Below are positions 27,721 to 36,462 of a stretch of DNA of 64,000 nt, in pieces. Position numbers and translations under genes: made by a program. The notes beneath the pieces were generated by a model. The model did no database searches. It was not told the DNA's origin and worked only from the letters and a program-made list of their open reading frames with translations. The DNA is taken from the NCBI GenBank assembly GCA_038110465.1, contig JAYNJU010000001.1, positions 262,556-326,555 of the forward strand, in the 5' to 3' direction. The stretch's first letter is position 1. Every line of letters begins with the position of its first letter. This stretch comes from Marisimplicoccus sp038110465 (GTDB lineage Bacteria; Bacteroidota; Bacteroidia; Flavobacteriales; Flavobacteriaceae).

Positions 27721-30210
27721 ATGGAAAAAGAAAAGTTAATACCAATAAAAATTGAAGATGAGATGAAGTCTGCATACATCGATTACTCGATGTCTGTAAT
27801 AGTTTCTAGAGCTCTACCAGATGTAAGGGATGGTCTAAAACCAGTGCACAGAAGAGTTTTATTTGGTATGAATGAAATGGGTGTTAGATCTTCTTCTGCT
27901 TACAAGAAATCTGCAAGAATTGTTGGAGATGTAATGGGTAAATACCACCCTCATGGAGATAGTTCAGTATATGATACTATGGTAAGAATGGCCCAAGAAT
28001 GGAGTCTTAGATATATCCTAGTAGATGGCCAAGGTAATTTTGGATCTGTTGATGGAGATAGCCCAGCTGCTATGAGATATACAGAAGCTAGAATGCAAAA
28101 AATTTCTGAAGAACTTCTGTCTGATATTGACAAAGAGACTGTTGATTTTCAACTTAATTTTGATGATACCATTATGGAGCCTACAGTTCTTCCAACTAGG
28201 GTTCCAGCTCTTTTAATAAATGGTGCATCTGGTATTGCAGTAGGAATGGCTACAAATATGCCACCTCATAATTTATCTGAAGTAATTGAAGGTATAGTCC
28301 AATTTATTGATAATAATGATATTACAGTAGATGAGCTGATACAATATATCAAGGCTCCTGATTTTCCAACAGGAGGTACTATTTATGGATATGATGGAGT
28401 AAAAGAAGCTTTTCATACAGGCAAAGGAAAGGTTGTAATGAGAGGGAAAGCTGTTATTGAGAATGTGAATGATAGAGAGTGTATTATTGTTTCTGAAATT
28501 CCATATTTAGTTAATAAAGCTGAGATGATTAGAAAAACAGCTGAGTTAATTAACGATGGAAAAATTGAAGGTATTTCAACAATAAGAGATGAATCTGATA
28601 GGAAGGGAATGCGAATTGTATATGTTCTAAAAAGAGATGCTATTCCTAATATAGTACTTAATAAACTATATAAATTCACACCATTACAATCCTCATTTAG
28701 TGTGAATAATGTTGCTTTGGTTAATGGAAGACCACAATTATTGAATTTAAAAGAACTTATTCATCATTTTGTAGACCATAGGCATGAAGTTGTTGTAAAA
28801 AGGACAAATTATGAACTTAAAAGAGCCGAGCAAAGAGCTCATATACTTGAAGGTTTAATTATTGCAAGTGATAATATTGATGATGTAATTAATTTAATTA
28901 AAAAATCATCCAATGCAGATGAAGCAAGACAAAAGTTAGAAACAAAATATAAGCTATCAGAGATTCAGGCAAAAGCTATCATAGAGATGAGACTCAGACA
29001 ATTAACTGGTCTTGAGCAAAGTAAATTAAGAGAAGAGTATGATGAACTTCAAATAACTATTAAGGGCTATAAAGAGTTATTGGATAGTAAAGAGATGAGA
29101 ATGGATCTTATAAAAAATGAGTTACTTGAAATTAAAGAAAAGTATGGTGATGAAAGAAGATCTCAAATTGAATATGCTGGAGGTGATTTCAGGGTTGAGG
29201 ATATAATTCCTGATGAGAAAGTAGTTATAACAATATCTCATGCTGGTTACATAAAAAGAACTCCATTAAGTGAATATAAGACTCAAAATAGAGGAGGTGT
29301 TGGTCAAAAAGCATCTAAAACAAGAGATGAAGACTTTCTAGAAGATTTATTTGTTGGTACTAACCACCAATATATGTTATTTTTTACTCAAAAAGGTAAG
29401 TGTTTTTGGATGAGAGTTTATGAAATTCCAGAAGGATCAAAAAATTCAAAAGGTAGAGCCATTCAAAATCTAATAAATATTGAGCAGGATGATAAAGTAA
29501 AAGCATTTATATGCACTCAGGACTTAAAAGACGAAGATTATGTTAATAACCATTATGTTATAATGGCAACTAAAATGGGTCAAGTAAAAAAGACATCGCT
29601 AGAGCAATATTCAAGACCAAGATCTAATGGTATTAATGCAATTACAATTAAAGATGATGATGAATTACTAGAGGCTAAACTTACAAATGGTAATAGTCAA
29701 ATTATGCTTGCTGTGAAATCAGGAAAAGCCATCAGATTTGAAGAAAATAAAACTAGACCTATGGGAAGAAATGCATCTGGTGTAAGAGGAATTAGATTAA
29801 AGGATAAAAATGATGAAGTTGTTGGCATGGTATCTGTAAATGATATGGATGCCAATATTCTAGTTGTATCAGAAAATGGTTTCGGAAAAAGATCATCACT
29901 GGAAGATTATAGATTAACAAATAGGGGAGGTAAAGGTGTAAAAACTATTTCTGTTACAGAAAAAACTGGTAAATTAGTGGCATTAAAAAGTGTCTCTGAT
30001 AATGATGATTTGATGATTATCAATAAGTCTGGAATTGCAATTAGAATGCAAGTTGAAGATTTAAGAGTTATGGGAAGAGCTACTCAAGGTGTTAAAGCAA
30101 TTAGTATTAAGGATGGAGATAGCATAGCTGCAGTAGCTAAAGTAATGAAAGATGAAGAAGAAATAGAAGATATAAGCGATATCGAGTATACTGGGGATAC
30201 TGTTAAATAA
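27721..30210 (+). CDS. gyrA: DNA gyrase subunit A
   Basis: Breakage-reunion subunit of gyrase, which introduces negative supercoils. The 829 residues carry the quinolone-resistance region HPHGDSSVYDTMVRMAQ (near 80-96), the catalytic tyrosine Y120 in AAMRYTEARM, the GyrA tower and coiled coil (about 360-480), and a C-terminal beta-pinwheel of six blades. The GyrA box appears as QNRGGVGQKA near 521, which distinguishes it from ParC. An acidic tail follows. The TPR gene starts 6 bases after the stop. Confidence 0.96.
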   Translation: MEKEKLIPIKIEDEMKSAYIDYSMSVIVSRALPDVRDGLKPVHRRVLFGMNEMGVRSSSAYKKSARIVGDVMGKYHPHGDSSVYDTMVRMAQEWSLRYILVDGQGNFGSVDGDSPAAMRYTEARMQKISEELLSDIDKETVDFQLNFDDTIMEPTVLPTRVPALLINGASGIAVGMATNMPPHNLSEVIEGIVQFIDNNDITVDELIQYIKAPDFPTGGTIYGYDGVKEAFHTGKGKVVMRGKAVIENVNDRECIIVSEIPYLVNKAEMIRKTAELINDGKIEGISTIRDESDRKGMRIVYVLKRDAIPNIVLNKLYKFTPLQSSFSVNNVALVNGRPQLLNLKELIHHFVDHRHEVVVKRTNYELKRAEQRAHILEGLIIASDNIDDVINLIKKSSNADEARQKLETKYKLSEIQAKAIIEMRLRQLTGLEQSKLREEYDELQITIKGYKELLDSKEMRMDLIKNELLEIKEKYGDERRSQIEYAGGDFRVEDIIPDEKVVITISHAGYIKRTPLSEYKTQNRGGVGQKASKTRDEDFLEDLFVGTNHQYMLFFTQKGKCFWMRVYEIPEGSKNSKGRAIQNLINIEQDDKVKAFICTQDLKDEDYVNNHYVIMATKMGQVKKTSLEQYSRPRSNGINAITIKDDDELLEAKLTNGNSQIMLAVKSGKAIRFEENKTRPMGRNASGVRGIRLKDKNDEVVGMVSVNDMDANILVVSENGFGKRSSLEDYRLTNRGGKGVKTISVTEKTGKLVALKSVSDNDDLMIINKSGIAIRMQVEDLRVMGRATQGVKAISIKDGDSIAAVAKVMKDEEEIEDISDIEYTGDTVK

Positions 30211-30216
30211 ATTATT

Positions 30217-31449
30217 ATGAAAAAACTATTATTATTTATATTACTATTAACATTTACATTTTCATTTAGCCAAAAAAAGGAACTTAGAAATGCTAATAAA
30301 TTTTTTAGTGCTGGAGAATATTCATCAGCGATTGACTTATTAGATTCATCTAAAGATCTTTTTAATTCAAGTGATGATAAGATTAAATCAGAAGTTTATC
30401 TTTTGTATGGTCAGATATACACTGCTACTGAAGATTTTGAACTGGCTAAAAATTCTTTTGATTCATCAAAAGAGCTAGGTATGAATGAAATGTCATTAGC
30501 TCCGGAGATTAACAAACTTGAAACAGCAATTATTACAAGTGCTATTGGTGATAATGAAACAGAAAATTTTTCTGAAGCAGCAAAAAAATTGAAGATGGTT
30601 TATGATATTAATCCAAATATAAACCAGCTTTATTTATATTATGCAGCATCATCAGCAGTTAATGCTTCTGATTATAACTTAGCATTGGAATATTATTTAA
30701 TACTTCAAGAAATAAAATACGAAGGAATTGAAAAAAAATATTTTATAACTGAGGTGTCTTCAGGAAATGAAGTTGAAATTAATTCTGAAACAGAATTTAA
30801 TTTATTAAAAAGATCAAGTGACTACTCAAACCCTAGAGAAGATGAAACTGAATCAAAATTTCCAGAAATTGTTAAGAATATAGCGCTTATTTATAAAGAA
30901 CTTGGTGAAAATGATAAAGCACTTGCTGCAATTGAAGCTGCAAGATCTTCAAATCCTGATGATGTTGGATTAATTATTACTGCCGCAAATATCTATTTTG
31001 AGCTTGATAACAAAGAAGCTTTTAAAATAGCTATGAATGAGGCTATTGAAAAAGATCCTACCAATCCTATTCTTTATTACAATTTAGGAGTAGTAAGTGG
31101 TGAATTAGGTGAAATGGATGCTGCTGTTTCATATTATGAAAAATCAATAGAGCTAGATCCAAACAATGAGAATAGTTATTTGAATCTTGTTGCATTAATT
31201 TTAGATGGCGAGCAAGATATTGTTAATGAAATGAATAGTCTTGGAACATCTAGAGCTGATAATCTTAGATATGATGAATTAAAAATAGTTAGAGAGGATC
31301 TATACAAAAAATGTGTTCCAATTTTAAAAGATCTGATAGCAATAAACAATAATGTGGAAGCCATCAGAACTTTAATGAATATATACGGAACATTAGGTGA
31401 TAATCCTGGCTATGTTGAAATGAAAAACTTATTAGATCAACAAGAGTAA
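30217..31449 (+). CDS. Secreted tetratricopeptide-repeat protein
   Basis: A 410-residue protein with a signal peptide (MKKLLLFILLLTFTFSFSQ) and TPR-like helical repeats: two near residues 20-100, then a well-formed tandem from about 215 to 320 (NDKALAAIEAARSSNPDD, PTNPILYYNLGVVSGELGEM, DAAVSYYEKSIELDPNNENS). Predicted to be exported and to act as a protein-interaction scaffold; partner unknown. Similar TPR proteins follow gyrA in other flavobacteria as far as I recall. Likely co-transcribed with gyrA. Confidence 0.85.
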   Translation: MKKLLLFILLLTFTFSFSQKKELRNANKFFSAGEYSSAIDLLDSSKDLFNSSDDKIKSEVYLLYGQIYTATEDFELAKNSFDSSKELGMNEMSLAPEINKLETAIITSAIGDNETENFSEAAKKLKMVYDINPNINQLYLYYAASSAVNASDYNLALEYYLILQEIKYEGIEKKYFITEVSSGNEVEINSETEFNLLKRSSDYSNPREDETESKFPEIVKNIALIYKELGENDKALAAIEAARSSNPDDVGLIITAANIYFELDNKEAFKIAMNEAIEKDPTNPILYYNLGVVSGELGEMDAAVSYYEKSIELDPNNENSYLNLVALILDGEQDIVNEMNSLGTSRADNLRYDELKIVREDLYKKCVPILKDLIAINNNVEAIRTLMNIYGTLGDNPGYVEMKNLLDQQE

Positions 31450-31478
31450 TTATTTCTTTTACAGGTTATTATTTTATT

Positions 31479-31486
31479 TAAATTTG
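31479..31486 (+). promoter_or_regulatory. -7 box for the tRNA-Ser/tRNA-Arg unit
   Basis: TAAATTTG matches TAnnTTTG exactly and ends 11 bases before the 5' end of tRNA-Ser, leaving a short leader of about 5-7 bases. No TTG is present at the ideal -33 distance. Confidence 0.5.
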
Positions 31487-31497
31487 TAATCTCTTTT

Positions 31498-31581
31498 GGA
31501 GAGGTGCCAGAGTGGTAATGGAGCAGATTGCTAATCTGTCAACGAGTAATCGTTGCCAGGGTTCGAATCCCTGTCTCTCCG
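31498..31581 (+). tRNA. tRNA-Ser(GCU)
   Basis: 84 bases without CCA. The acceptor pairs GGAGAGG with TCTCTCC; the anticodon loop TTGCTAA holds GCT (reads AGC/AGU); a long variable arm (AACGAGTAATCGTT) identifies a class II tRNA; the T loop is GTTCGAATC. Followed 7 bases later by tRNA-Arg. Confidence 0.96.
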
Positions 31582-31588
31582 CACTTTT

Positions 31589-31662
31589 GGTCGCGTAGCT
31601 CAGCTGGATAGAGCATCTGCCTTCTAAGCAGACGGTCATAGGTTCGAATCCTATCGCGATCA
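31589..31662 (+). tRNA. tRNA-Arg(UCU)
   Basis: 74 bases without CCA. The acceptor pairs GGTCGCG with CGCGATC; the anticodon loop CTTCTAA holds TCT (reads AGA, the favoured arginine codon in this A/T-rich genome); the T loop is GTTCGAATC. Co-transcribed with tRNA-Ser. Confidence 0.96.
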
Positions 31663-31675
31663 CAATAAATTCTAG

Positions 31676-31718
31676 GATTGTTTAAAGCTAAAACTAACTT
31701 TGAACAATCTTTTTTTTT
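31676..31718 (+). terminator. Rho-independent terminator after the tRNA pair
   Basis: GATTGTTTAAAG (31676-31687) pairs with CTTTGAACAATC (31698-31709) over 12 positions with one U-G pair, with a 10-base loop and nine T following. It separates the tRNA unit from the sulfatase gene, whose ATG is 23 bases downstream. Confidence 0.88.
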
Positions 31719-31740
31719 ATTGTAATTTAAGTGGAGTCTT

Positions 31741-33255
31741 ATGAAAAAAATATATATAGTTTTTTTTTACTCCTTATTAATTTTTTCCTGCTCGGTTGAA
31801 AATAATGATGATCTACCTAATTTTGTATTTATTCTTGCAGATGATCTTGGATATGGTGAAATAGGTGTACTTGGTCAAAAAAGAATTTTAACTCCAAATA
31901 TTGACAAATTAGCTAAGGAGGGTATGATCCTTACAAATCACTATTCAGGGTCTCCAACATGTGCTGGTTCTAGATCTGTACTTCTTACTGGTCTCCATTC
32001 TGGTAAAACTCCAATAAGAGGAAATGATGAATGGACTGAAAGGGGAGATGTTTGGAGCTTTGAGTCTATGTTTAATGACTATACTCTTGAGGGACAAAGA
32101 CCAATGCCTGATTCAATTGTTACTGTTGCTACCATTTTAAAATCGAATGGCTATAAGACGGGTATGGTTGGTAAGTGGGGTCTTGGTGCGCCTCATACTA
32201 ATAGCATTCCAAACAAAAAGGGTTTTGATTTTTTTTATGGATATAATTGTCAACGTCAGGCTCATACTCTATATCCGTCTCATCTTTGGCGAAATACAAA
32301 TAGAGAAATTTTAAATAATGAAATAGTAAGAAAAGGTAAGTTAACCAAAGATACCGATATAAATGATCCAGAAACCTATTCCATCTATTCTCAAAATGAT
32401 TATGCCCCAACTCTAATGCATAAGGAAGCAATTGATTTTATAGATAGAAATAGAAACAATAAATTCTTTCTTTATTACGCTTCACCTCTTCCACATCTTC
32501 CCCTGCAAGCTCCACTAAGATGGGTGCAATATTATAATAAGATTTTTGGCGATGAAGAACCTTACATTGGAGATAATGGTTACTATCCAAATTTAACTCC
32601 CAAGGCAACCTATGCAGCAATGATATCATACCTAGATGAACAGGTTGGTGAAATAGTATTAAAGTTAAAAGAGATTGGAAAATTTGAAAATACATTTATT
32701 GTTTTTACTAGTGATAATGGACCAACACATTTGAGACAAGTTGATATAGAATTTTTTAAAAGTTCAGGTAAATTTCAGGGTTCGATAAATTCTGTTAAAG
32801 GAAATTTAAATGAGGCTGGAATTAGAGTTCCAACGATATTAAGTTGGCCAAAAAAAATAAAAGCTGGCAGTAGTTCAGACCATATTAGTGCTTTCCAAGA
32901 CTTTTATTCAACTGTTTTAGATATAACAGAGTCCTCATCACCTTACCCTTTAGATGGAATAAGTTATTATCCATTAATAAATGGAGAAACTCAAAAAGAA
33001 CATGATTATTTATATTGGGAATTTCCATCTTATGGAGGGCAACAGGCAATTAGAATTAATCAATGGAAAGGTATAAGAAAAGATCTATTTAATGGAAATA
33101 AAAAAATAAAACTTTATAATTTAGATTATGACATATTGGAGAGTAATGACCTGTCTAATCAGTATCCTGATATAATAAATCAAATGGAAACATATATGAA
33201 AAAAGCTCGTACAGAACCGTTTAATTCAAACTTTAAAATTCCAATATTTGATTAG
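31741..33255 (+). CDS. Lipoprotein sulfatase (S1 family) with variant CAGSR active site
   Basis: Arylsulfatase-fold hydrolase of 504 residues, presumably acting on sulfated polysaccharide. A lipoprotein signal ends at C17 (LLIFSC), and the acidic residues after it suggest outer-membrane surface export. The N-terminal metal site FILADDLGYG holds D34/D35; the core motif reads SGSPTCAGSRSVLLTG with C74 as the residue to be converted to formylglycine. G76 stands where families carry P or A (CxPxR or CxAxR). Downstream are KTGMVGKWGLG, HLPLQAP and FTSDNGPTH, all standard sulfatase motifs. A formylglycine-generating-enzyme-like gene follows 37 bases later. The substrate cannot be assigned. Confidence 0.92.
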   Translation: MKKIYIVFFYSLLIFSCSVENNDDLPNFVFILADDLGYGEIGVLGQKRILTPNIDKLAKEGMILTNHYSGSPTCAGSRSVLLTGLHSGKTPIRGNDEWTERGDVWSFESMFNDYTLEGQRPMPDSIVTVATILKSNGYKTGMVGKWGLGAPHTNSIPNKKGFDFFYGYNCQRQAHTLYPSHLWRNTNREILNNEIVRKGKLTKDTDINDPETYSIYSQNDYAPTLMHKEAIDFIDRNRNNKFFLYYASPLPHLPLQAPLRWVQYYNKIFGDEEPYIGDNGYYPNLTPKATYAAMISYLDEQVGEIVLKLKEIGKFENTFIVFTSDNGPTHLRQVDIEFFKSSGKFQGSINSVKGNLNEAGIRVPTILSWPKKIKAGSSSDHISAFQDFYSTVLDITESSSPYPLDGISYYPLINGETQKEHDYLYWEFPSYGGQQAIRINQWKGIRKDLFNGNKKIKLYNLDYDILESNDLSNQYPDIINQMETYMKKARTEPFNSNFKIPIFD

Positions 33256-33292
33256 TTTGCATAAATTTTGTAGTTGCTATATTTTTAGTTGA

Positions 33293-33868
33293 ATGAAAAA
33301 AATATCATTTTTATTTTTTCTATTTTTTGTCTTTTGTACAACAAATAGTGAATACCATCTTAGGCCAGTAACTGTAAAAGAATTTAGAGAGTTTATTGAG
33401 GACTCCGATTATGTAACTGATGCTGAAAAGTATGGGTGGTCTATTGTACAAAAAGATGTATATAATTATGAAGTCGTATATGGTGCTGATTGGAGAACTC
33501 CAGATGGTATAAACAACTCTATTGATAACCTGCCTGTAACACAAGTAAGTTATAATGATGCTGTCGAGTATTCTAAATGGGCTGGTCTTAGACTTCCTAC
33601 ATATGATCAATATTGGGAAATTGTAGATAGAGATAATAGGTTAATAGTATCTGATAACCTATATCCTATATCTCCTGTAGATGATGTAAATATCATAGGA
33701 AATGTATGGGATATTACTAATTCTGAAAGTTCAAACCAAATACGTTTAGCAGGAGGCTCTTTGTTTTGTTCTATAGATACTTGTCATGGTACACAGAAAG
33801 AGAGAGAATTATATGTTGATAAAGAAACTGGTAATATTCATATAGGATTTAGTATTTTGTTAGAATGA
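33293..33868 (+). CDS. Compact formylglycine-generating enzyme (SUMF1/FGE family)
   Basis: A 191-residue exported protein (hydrophobic N-terminus 4-15, then C15, not a clean lipobox) with an FGE-sulfatase domain: RPVTVKEFREFIEDSDYVTD (24-43), VTQVSYNDAVEYSKWAGLRL (82-101), GNVWDIT (136-142) and a C-terminal GGSLFCSIDTCHG. C159 and C164 have the C-x4-C spacing of the copper-binding cysteine pair of true aerobic FGEs (C272/C277 in Streptomyces), so an active enzyme is plausible. It lacks about 80-100 residues of the usual 280-300, mainly between RLPT and GNVW, and the RYR following the cysteines. Its place right after a sulfatase supports activation of that enzyme. Its stop overlaps the next start as ATGA. 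Confidence 0.75.
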   Translation: MKKISFLFFLFFVFCTTNSEYHLRPVTVKEFREFIEDSDYVTDAEKYGWSIVQKDVYNYEVVYGADWRTPDGINNSIDNLPVTQVSYNDAVEYSKWAGLRLPTYDQYWEIVDRDNRLIVSDNLYPISPVDDVNIIGNVWDITNSESSNQIRLAGGSLFCSIDTCHGTQKERELYVDKETGNIHIGFSILLE

Positions 33869-34323
33869 AATATACACCAAGTAAAATAAATAGATGGATG
33901 TTTTTAAAGCTTCCTGCTGCATGGTTAACAGGGGTTAGACTTACTTTGGTCGATGAGGATAAGTGTGAAGTTAAAGTAAGATTCAAATGGATTAACCAGA
34001 ACCCATACAAATCAATGTTTTGGGCAGTTCAGGGAATGGCCGCAGAATTAACTACAGGAATGTTACTTACAAAATGTATTCAAGATTCTAATGATAATAT
34101 CTCAATGCTTCTTGTAAGCAATAAATCAAGCTTCTATAAAAAAGCAGTGGGTAAAATAACTTTTACTTGTAGTGAAGGTAAAGTAGCTAAACAATTAATT
34201 AATTCTACTATTCAAAGTATAACTTCAAAAGCTTGGTTAAAAGCTAGAGGATATGATGAAGAAGGAGACTTAGTCTCTGAATTTGAATTTGAATGGTCAT
34301 GTAAAAAAAGAAACAATGGATAA
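33865..34323 (+). CDS. DUF4442 domain protein, hotdog-fold thioesterase-like
   Basis: A 152-residue protein matching DUF4442, a hotdog-fold family related to acyl-CoA thioesterases: KLPAAWLTGVRLTLVDEDKC (residues 14-33), then NPYKSMFWAVQGMAAELTTG (46-65), where E61 sits in the helix that usually carries the catalytic acid. Cytosolic; substrate unknown. It overlaps the preceding gene by 4 bases and the following by 8, so it is tightly embedded in the sulfatase unit, although no functional link is obvious. Confidence 0.8.
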   Translation: MKYTPSKINRWMFLKLPAAWLTGVRLTLVDEDKCEVKVRFKWINQNPYKSMFWAVQGMAAELTTGMLLTKCIQDSNDNISMLLVSNKSSFYKKAVGKITFTCSEGKVAKQLINSTIQSITSKAWLKARGYDEEGDLVSEFEFEWSCKKRNNG

Positions 34324-35293
34324 AAATTTTTATAAAGATTTAAACATACCTGTAATTGCAGCACCCCTTTTTTTAATTTCTGGGCCAAGACTTGTAATTG
34401 AGTGTTGTAAAAATGGAATAGTTGGAACTTTTCCGGCTTTAAACCAAAGAACATCAGAAGGTTTTGAAAAATGGGTAATACAAATTAAAAAAGAACTTAA
34501 TGAACATGAACAGAAGACTGGTAAAAAAACTGCACCATTTGGAGTAAACTTAATTGTCCATCCTTCAAATATTAGAATAAAATCAGACTTAGATATTTGT
34601 ATTAAACATCAAATACCTCTCATTATTACCTCACTTGGAGCTGTACCTGATATAGTTAATGCTGTTCATAATTACGGAGGATTAGTTTATCATGATATTA
34701 TCAAAAAAAGACATGCTGAAAAAGCTGCTGAGGCTAATGTTGATGGTTTGATTCTTGTCTCTGCAGGGGCGGGTGGGCATGCTGGATTAAAAAATCCTAT
34801 GGCTATCATCTCAATGATAAAAAGTTTCTTTAAAAAAACAATAATATTATCTGGATCTATATCTAGCGGAAGAGACATAGCATCAGCACTTCAAATGGGA
34901 GCTGATGTTGCATATATGGGAACGAGATTTATAAATACTAAAGAAAGCTTAGCAGATGTTGCATATAAACAAATGATTATAGAATCATCTGCTGAAGATA
35001 TAGTATATACTGCTGCTGTATCTGGTGTTCACGCTAATTTTCTAAGACCTAGTCTTGAAGCTATGGGAATTACTGAAGAGGTCTGGAATGGTTCAAAGAA
35101 AATTGATTTTGGAAAAGATATGGCAGAGGCAGAAGCTAAAGCATGGAAAACTATATGGTCTGCAGGTCATGGAGTAAGTTCAATTAACGACAATCCTTAT
35201 GTAAATGAATTAGTCAATAATCTAAAGACTGATTTTATAAATTCTATAAAGTCTAATCAATCCAATTTAGATTATTTAAATAATAAGTTTTAA
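34316..35293 (+). CDS. Nitronate monooxygenase-like flavoprotein
   Basis: FMN-dependent TIM-barrel enzyme of the 2-nitropropane dioxygenase/nitronate monooxygenase family, which oxidises alkyl nitronates; some relatives are enoyl reductases (FabK). From ATG 34316 (325 residues; an upstream ATG at 34283 would lie deep in the previous gene) it shows VIAAPLFLISGPRLV (residues 9-23), the FMN/phosphate site VSAGAGGHAGL near 146-156, and LQMGADVAYMGTRFINTKES near 192-211. The substrate is not deducible. Confidence 0.85.
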   Translation: MDKNFYKDLNIPVIAAPLFLISGPRLVIECCKNGIVGTFPALNQRTSEGFEKWVIQIKKELNEHEQKTGKKTAPFGVNLIVHPSNIRIKSDLDICIKHQIPLIITSLGAVPDIVNAVHNYGGLVYHDIIKKRHAEKAAEANVDGLILVSAGAGGHAGLKNPMAIISMIKSFFKKTIILSGSISSGRDIASALQMGADVAYMGTRFINTKESLADVAYKQMIIESSAEDIVYTAAVSGVHANFLRPSLEAMGITEEVWNGSKKIDFGKDMAEAEAKAWKTIWSAGHGVSSINDNPYVNELVNNLKTDFINSIKSNQSNLDYLNNKF

Positions 35294-35297
35294 AAAT

Positions 35298-35780
35298 ATG
35301 ATTGAGATAATTACTACTGGAGGAACAATTGATAAAGTATATTATGATAACAAAAATGATTATCAAGTTGGAGATCCTTTCATTGTTGATCTTTTAAAAA
35401 AAATGAATTTTAGTGTAGACTATTCTGTTAAATCTTTAATGAGAATTGACAGTCTTGATATGACTATTAGAGATAGAAATCAAATATATGAGCATATTAA
35501 AAATCTAACTACTGAAAAAATTTTAATTACTCACGGAACTGACACAATTATTGATACTGCTCTTTTTTTAAAAAAAATTATAAACAAAACTATTGTTCTG
35601 ACTGGGTCTTTAAAGCCCGCTTTATTTATTGATAATGATGCAACATTTAATATAGGTTGCGCTTTAACTGCAGTACAAACTCTTGAAAAAGGGATTTATA
35701 TTGTAATGAATGGTCGTATTTTCAACCCTGAAAAAGTGACAAAAAATATAGAAAAAAATATTTTTGAATCTAAAGACTAA
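35298..35780 (+). CDS. Asparaginase N-terminal-domain protein (half-length)
   Basis: Only the N-terminal alpha/beta domain of the asparaginase/glutaminase family is present, in 160 residues: ITTGGTIDKVYYD (residues 5-17) with the nucleophilic threonine, ITHGTDTIIDTA (near 76-87) with the second Thr-Asp pair, and VLTGSLKPA (near 98). The C-terminal domain of normal enzymes (about 330 residues) is absent. The protein ends cleanly with a charged tail, and no remnant of the missing domain follows because the convergent rsmE overlaps its end by 11 bases; I therefore treat it as a short family member, not a pseudogene. Last gene of the sulfatase unit. Confidence 0.8.
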   Translation: MIEIITTGGTIDKVYYDNKNDYQVGDPFIVDLLKKMNFSVDYSVKSLMRIDSLDMTIRDRNQIYEHIKNLTTEKILITHGTDTIIDTALFLKKIINKTIVLTGSLKPALFIDNDATFNIGCALTAVQTLEKGIYIVMNGRIFNPEKVTKNIEKNIFESKD

Positions 35781-36462
35781 GTAAAGTTTTAATAATTGAC
35801 AAGCTGTAAACTGCAGCTGTTTCAGATCTTAATCTGTTTTTTCCTAGACTAATCTCTAAAATATTATTACTACGCGCTTTAATAATTTCCTCATCAGAAA
35901 ATCCACCTTCAGGACCAATCATCAAACAAATATTGTTAGATTTTATATCATTTGCTTTAATTAATCTCGTAGTTTTAAGATTAGCCATAATTTTAAAATC
36001 CTTATTTTGTTTTAAAAAATCAGAAAAGTTTATAGTTGAGTTAATTTTAGGTTTATATAACTGATAAGACTGTTTCATTGAGCTGATTATTATTCTTTCA
36101 GCTCTGACAAAATTGATTTTCTTTTTTTCACTATATCTAGTTATAACAGGAGTAATTTCTCTAACACCTATCTCTGTAGCTTTTTCTAGAAACCATTCAA
36201 ACCTAGAAGAATTTTTTAACGGTGAAATAGCTATATGGATTTTCTCATTTGATAAAGCTTCTTTCTTAAAACTTATTATTTCAACTTTTACTTTTTTACC
36301 TATTTCTTTAATTTTAGTTTTACATGATAGACCATTTCCATTTGTGAAGCTTATCTCATCACCAATTTTTTTTCTAAGAGATTTAACTATATGCTTACTA
36401 TCAATATCATTTACATTAATGGTATCATTATTCTTATTAAATTCAGAGTAAAATATTTCCAT
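35770..36462 (-). CDS. rsmE: 16S rRNA (uracil1498-N3)-methyltransferase
   Basis: SPOUT-class methyltransferase of 230 residues. Diagnostic segments are FEWFLEKATEIGVREITPV (near 83-101), the knot motif LMIGPEGGFSDEEI (near 177-190) and ISLGKNRLRSETAAVYSLSI (near 204-223). Its ATG overlaps the tsaD stop by one base (TAATG), so it is translated from the tsaD mRNA. Confidence 0.95.
   Translation of the reverse strand: MEIFYSEFNKNNDTINVNDIDSKHIVKSLRKKIGDEISFTNGNGLSCKTKIKEIGKKVKVEIISFKKEALSNEKIHIAISPLKNSSRFEWFLEKATEIGVREITPVITRYSEKKKINFVRAERIIISSMKQSYQLYKPKINSTINFSDFLKQNKDFKIMANLKTTRLIKANDIKSNNICLMIGPEGGFSDEEIIKARSNNILEISLGKNRLRSETAAVYSLSIIKTLLSL

Noticed and set aside
35298..35780. Asparaginase-like gene as a pseudogene
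   Set aside because: The frame is clean, motifs are intact, and no remnant of a C-terminal domain follows.
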